A DNA stretch of 11,204 nucleotides from CAYVXE01 sp964455375. Lineage in GTDB: Bacteria > Zhuqueibacterota > Zhuqueibacteria > Oceanimicrobiales > Oceanimicrobiaceae. The DNA lies in assembly GCA_964455375.1 (NCBI GenBank), contig CAYVXE010000132.1:1-11204 (forward strand), in the 5' to 3' direction. Positions 8,801 through 11,204 of the stretch are shown piece by piece; position 1 is the first letter of the stretch; the number at the start of each line of letters is the position of its first letter. The notes beneath the pieces are model-generated. The model was not told the DNA's origin, searched no databases, and saw nothing but the letters and a program-made list of their open reading frames with translations. The translations under genes were made by a program, and so were the position numbers.

Positions 8801-11204
8801 TCTGTTCGCTGAATTTCTGGAACGCGGTCTTGAGGTTTACACAGGTGAAACGAAACGTCCTTCGTCGCAGGCTAAACCGAATGTTCACGCCTGTATTACA
8901 GGCGCGGCGCTTGGATTGCCCGGAACAAAAAAGGTCTTCGACGATGCCAACATCGAGCGCATCTTACATGGGGAGCAATTCATCGAGGAGATCCCGGCAA
9001 AATTGCGTCAGGCGATGGTGGACAAGCATATCACACGCGTGGTTAAAAGCGCCGATGGCAGCGGCCGATTCGAAACCATTTCCAGCACCACAGACGTTAT
9101 CAGGCTGGCGGCGCGGGGAAAGGAATTTGACATCAGCAAAGAATTTGGTTATCCCAAAGACCGCAAGAAGGCGCTGGACAGCGTCACCGCCCTGGCCATC
9201 GCCGCGGGCATCGACGCCCTCAGAGACGCCGGTATTCCACTCGTGCTGCATTACAAAACCACCACCAAAGGCACGAAACTCCCCGAAAACTGGCGTTTGC
9301 CGGATGCATTACGCGATGACACCGGTGTTATTTTCGCATCCGCTTTTCCGGGGTACAACTCATTCGCCAACGAAGTAAAACGTTATTATTCGGACCACAA
9401 CCGGCGGGAACGCTTACAAGAATTTGAAAACTTACGTGATGAAATAAGCCGGACAAATGGGGCATCAGGTACCGCACTCGAAGAAATAAACAAACGAATC
9501 AAATCTTTGCAGTCTGAAATCGAGAGCGAACCCTATCACTTCGACCGCCGGTTCCTGTTCAGAGTGCTCTCCATGGGACATTCACAATTTGCGGAATACA
9601 TCGGAGCCCGCGGCCCCAATACACAAATCAATTCCGCCTGCGCCAGTACGGCAATGGCCCTTTCCATGGCCGAAGAATGGATTAAAGATGGCCGCTGCAA
9701 CCGGGTCGTCATCATCACAGCCGACAATATTACCTCCGATGCTATTTTAGAATGGTTTGCCGCCGGATTTTTAGCAACCGGTGCGGCCGCAACTGATGAT
9801 ATTTTAGAAGACGCGGCGATTCCGTTTGACCGCCGCCGCCACGGCATGATTATCGGCATGGGCGGCGCTGCTCTCGTGGTCGAAGGTAATGACACGGCCC
9901 GCGAGCGCGGCCTGCAGCCCATTTGCGATGTTTTAGGAACAATCGGCGCCAACAGCGCTTTCCACGGCACCCGTTTGGATGTGGCGCACATCTGTCAGGT
10001 CATGGAGAAACTCATTTCAAAAGCTGAACGGGAATGGGGCATCGACCGGTTTCAAATCGCACCGCAGATGATGTTTATGTCACATGAAACCTACACGCCC
10101 GCACGTGGCGGCAGTGCAGCCGCAGAAATAAATGCACTGCGGCATGTCTTCGGTAACAGCGCAGACAAAATTGTCATCGCCAATACCAAAGGATTTACCG
10201 GGCATGCCATGGCCACCGGAATCGAAGATGTCGTTGCCGTAAAGGCGCTGGAAACCGGCATCGTTCCACCCGTGGCAAATTTCAAAGAAATTGATCCGGA
10301 ATTAGGACAGCTCAATCTTTCCAAAGGCGGGGCCTACCCGGTCAACTATGCCCTGCGACTCGGTGCCGGATTCGGTTCACAAATAAGTATGAGCCTGATC
10401 CGCTGGAATCCTGTTGCAGATGGCAGACACCGCAACCCCTCGGAGTTAGGATTTGATTACCGGATTTCTGATCGCCGCGCCTGGAACAGTTGGTTACGAA
10501 AAATATCCGGCTATGACAGTGTGGAATTAGAAGTCGTTCAGCGCACGATCCGAATAAAAGATCAGGGGCCGGCGGCCAGATTTATGAAACCGGCGGAATC
10601 TGAAATTCCTGCGCCACAAGTAACGCCTGACTTCGTACCTGCCGCACCGGTTCCGGTCACCTCACTGGCACAAACAGTTACTGGTTCCGTAAGCGCACCG
10701 GCTGCAGCGGTCGCAAAGACGGATGACTCTGTTCAGGAAAGAGTTCTCCAAATCATCGCCGAGAAAACCGGTTATCCCACCGACATGCTTGATTTGGATC
10801 TGGATTTAGAAGCTGATCTCGGCATCGACACCGTGAAACAGGCCGAGATGTTTGCCGCCATTCGTGAGGCCTACAACATTCCACGAGACGACACGGTGCA
10901 ACTGCGGGATTTCCCGACACTCAAACATACGATTCAATTTGTGTACGACCGCCGACCGGATTTAAAAGCTACACCGGAAACGCAGACAATGCCGGCGACT
11001 GTTGCACCGGCGCAAATGCAGACAACCGAGGCCACAGACATCGATGACCCGGTCAAAGAAAAAGTTCTGCAACTTATTTCCGAAAAGACCGGCTATCCCA
11101 CTGACATGCTTGACCTGGATTTAGATTTGGAGGCTGATCTTGGTATCGACACCGTAAAACAGGCGGAAGTTTTCTCGGCCATCCGTGAAGCCTACGACAT
11201 TCCA
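5826..11204 (+). CDS. PUFA-synthase-like type I polyketide synthase, partial (KS-AT-KS-ACP-ACP...)
   Basis: This reading frame of 1793 codons is open to the last base, so the 3' end is missing. Such enzymes build acyl chains from malonyl units on tethered ACPs in the cytoplasm. Ketosynthase 1 (about 1-470) has Cys217 in DAACASAMA, His351 in EGHGTST and His391 in SNIGH: a complete triad, with a PfaA-like N terminus. After a linker, the acyltransferase (about 598-890) has GQGSQ, Ser697 in GHSLGEY and HAFH (799-802), which suggests malonyl specificity. A Gln/Asn-rich linker (about 960-1015) leads to a second, divergent ketosynthase (about 1019-1526) with Cys1272 (NSACAST), His1420 and His1460. 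A Pro/Ala-rich linker and two ACPs follow, with Thr1669 and Thr1776 where Ser carries phosphopantetheine. No reductase or dehydratase domain is seen before the edge. The ketosynthase between AT and ACPs departs from canonical PfaA. The product is unknown. Confidence 0.92.
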   Translation, partial: MKNSTHKAVAIVGVGAVLPDAPDVKIFWQNIKNGRYSITETPKERWDTNLYFDPDPKAPDKSYTKIGGWVREFNWEPLKWRLPIPPKVSDVMDLTQKWAIIASREALHDFGYPDRALDTERTAVIFGNAMGGDQHLYSASRIFFPEYAQALENAPSFTTLPTSQRKKIVNEMHTTIGKLFPPITEDTMPGELSNIIAGRIASLFNLRGPNFVTDAACASAMAALHSAIKGLEEYDYDAVLTGGIDANMSASTYVKFCKIGALSATGTRPYAKGADGFVMGEGAAVFLMKRLEDAERDGDKIYAVIRGLGGSSDGKGKGITAPNPIGQQLAVQRGWYNAGVPLTSAGMIEGHGTSTAVGDAAELECIKEVFANQGLPKQSIPLGSVKSNIGHLKGAAGAAGILKATLALHEKVIPPSLNFNEPNPKFDFANSPFYVNTELRPWDLNGKDIRRAGASAFGFGGTNFHTVLEEYIPGRIQSELKHKTTVRGADLSLPAKTTAKIPLRGALLLGGNSEADIVERLRKILNDAKNGTAPQPATPSEKDLRASLRLSIDYANAEELAAKAEKALKALETQNSGMWRVLRAKGVFLRKGSAGKIAFLFTGQGSQYVNMLRDFRDKESVAADTFAEADRVMEPLLGKPLSDYIFVNGADKESVKQAEEDLRQTAITQPAVLATDTALARLLGTYGIEPDMVMGHSLGEYGALVASGALPFAEALKAVSARGTEMTKVSMEDNGMMAAVFGRIDKIEEIIKNIDGYVVIANINSYGQAVIGGASAAVQKAVKAVQAAGFTASLLSVSHAFHTKIVAPASEPMRRVLQQFNLRSPQIPIISNVTGEFYPTGADVKPHIIDLLAQQIASPVQFVKGLNTLYDAGARVFVEVGPKRALHGFVEDVLGKKDDVLALSTNHPRLGDLASFNLALCGFYASGHGACKPEREKIDMHAGISEAKEQLVAAQTQPVKELKMNPATSQFQNGDNENQSQQPADRYRELGHLFAEFLERGLEVYTGETKRPSSQAKPNVHACITGAALGLPGTKKVFDDANIERILHGEQFIEEIPAKLRQAMVDKHITRVVKSADGSGRFETISSTTDVIRLAARGKEFDISKEFGYPKDRKKALDSVTALAIAAGIDALRDAGIPLVLHYKTTTKGTKLPENWRLPDALRDDTGVIFASAFPGYNSFANEVKRYYSDHNRRERLQEFENLRDEISRTNGASGTALEEINKRIKSLQSEIESEPYHFDRRFLFRVLSMGHSQFAEYIGARGPNTQINSACASTAMALSMAEEWIKDGRCNRVVIITADNITSDAILEWFAAGFLATGAAATDDILEDAAIPFDRRRHGMIIGMGGAALVVEGNDTARERGLQPICDVLGTIGANSAFHGTRLDVAHICQVMEKLISKAEREWGIDRFQIAPQMMFMSHETYTPARGGSAAAEINALRHVFGNSADKIVIANTKGFTGHAMATGIEDVVAVKALETGIVPPVANFKEIDPELGQLNLSKGGAYPVNYALRLGAGFGSQISMSLIRWNPVADGRHRNPSELGFDYRISDRRAWNSWLRKISGYDSVELEVVQRTIRIKDQGPAARFMKPAESEIPAPQVTPDFVPAAPVPVTSLAQTVTGSVSAPAAAVAKTDDSVQERVLQIIAEKTGYPTDMLDLDLDLEADLGIDTVKQAEMFAAIREAYNIPRDDTVQLRDFPTLKHTIQFVYDRRPDLKATPETQTMPATVAPAQMQTTEATDIDDPVKEKVLQLISEKTGYPTDMLDLDLDLEADLGIDTVKQAEVFSAIREAYDIP
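10731..10883 (+). repeat. ACP repeat unit 1 (codons 1636-1686 of the megasynthase)
   Basis: This is the core of the first ACP domain. It contains EKTGYPTDML and EADLGIDTVKQAE and aligns without gaps to PUFA-synthase ACP repeats. The attachment position is Thr1669 (codon ACC). It matches the second unit at 44 of 51 residues, but the DNA differs at many third codon positions. After it, RDDTVQLRDFPTL completes the last helix of the domain, before another Pro/Thr/Ala-rich linker. Confidence 0.85.
11052..11204 (+). repeat. ACP repeat unit 2 (codons 1743-1793), cut by the window edge
   Basis: This is the second copy of the ACP core, exactly 321 bases (107 codons) downstream of the first, a spacing typical of tandem ACPs in PUFA synthases. 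The attachment position is again Thr (residue 1776, codon ACC). The unit is interrupted by the end of the sequence after AYDIP. More copies probably follow, as the tandem arrays of this family usually have several. Confidence 0.85.

Noticed and set aside
8743..9378. 211-codon + strand reading frame inside the megasynthase
   Set aside because: It lies wholly within the megasynthase frame, which gives continuous recognisable KS2 and linker sequence here. Its own translation is Arg/Pro/Ser-rich and resembles no family.
9536..9991. 151-codon - strand reading frame opposite KS2
   Set aside because: It is antisense to the conserved KS2 core with the active-site Cys. Its low-complexity Ala/Ser/Pro/Arg composition is typical of a shadow frame.

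Overview
The window is a piece of bacterial chromosome with every gene on the + strand. It holds three complete genes and the first 5379 bases of a very large fourth gene that runs off the right edge. The organism cannot be named from this alone. The secreted M1 peptidase with no clear Shine-Dalgarno site, and the AT-rich spacers, would suit the Bacteroidetes/Calditrichaeota side of the tree. The polyunsaturated-fatty-acid-synthase-like megasynthase is also the kind of gene found in Deltaproteobacteria. This placement is inference.

Region by region: 1-329 has no gene but carries several inverted repeats, two of them interlocked, and looks like a small non-coding mobile or REP-type element. 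330-2030 is a secreted M1-family zinc aminopeptidase. 2111-3847 is a glutamine-dependent NAD+ synthetase with intact amidase and synthetase sites. 3848-4122 is an AT-rich spacer with a weak terminator-like hairpin and a 13-base direct repeat. 4123-5781 is a long acyl-CoA dehydrogenase. 5826-11204 is the start of the megasynthase.

The acyl-CoA dehydrogenase and the megasynthase are 44 bases apart and share the same 10-base ribosome-binding segment (tggagggaaa), so they are probably one transcription unit. The first two genes look like unrelated housekeeping functions.

The megasynthase is the most interesting part. Its visible order is ketosynthase, acyltransferase, second divergent ketosynthase, then at least two acyl carrier protein (ACP) domains. 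The first ketosynthase and the ACPs resemble PfaA of polyunsaturated fatty acid (PUFA) synthases, but canonical PfaA has no ketosynthase between the acyltransferase and the ACPs. Both visible ACPs carry Thr at the position where the family carries the Ser that accepts phosphopantetheine (GIDT instead of GIDS). The product is unknown; a secondary or specialised lipid or polyketide is the best inference.
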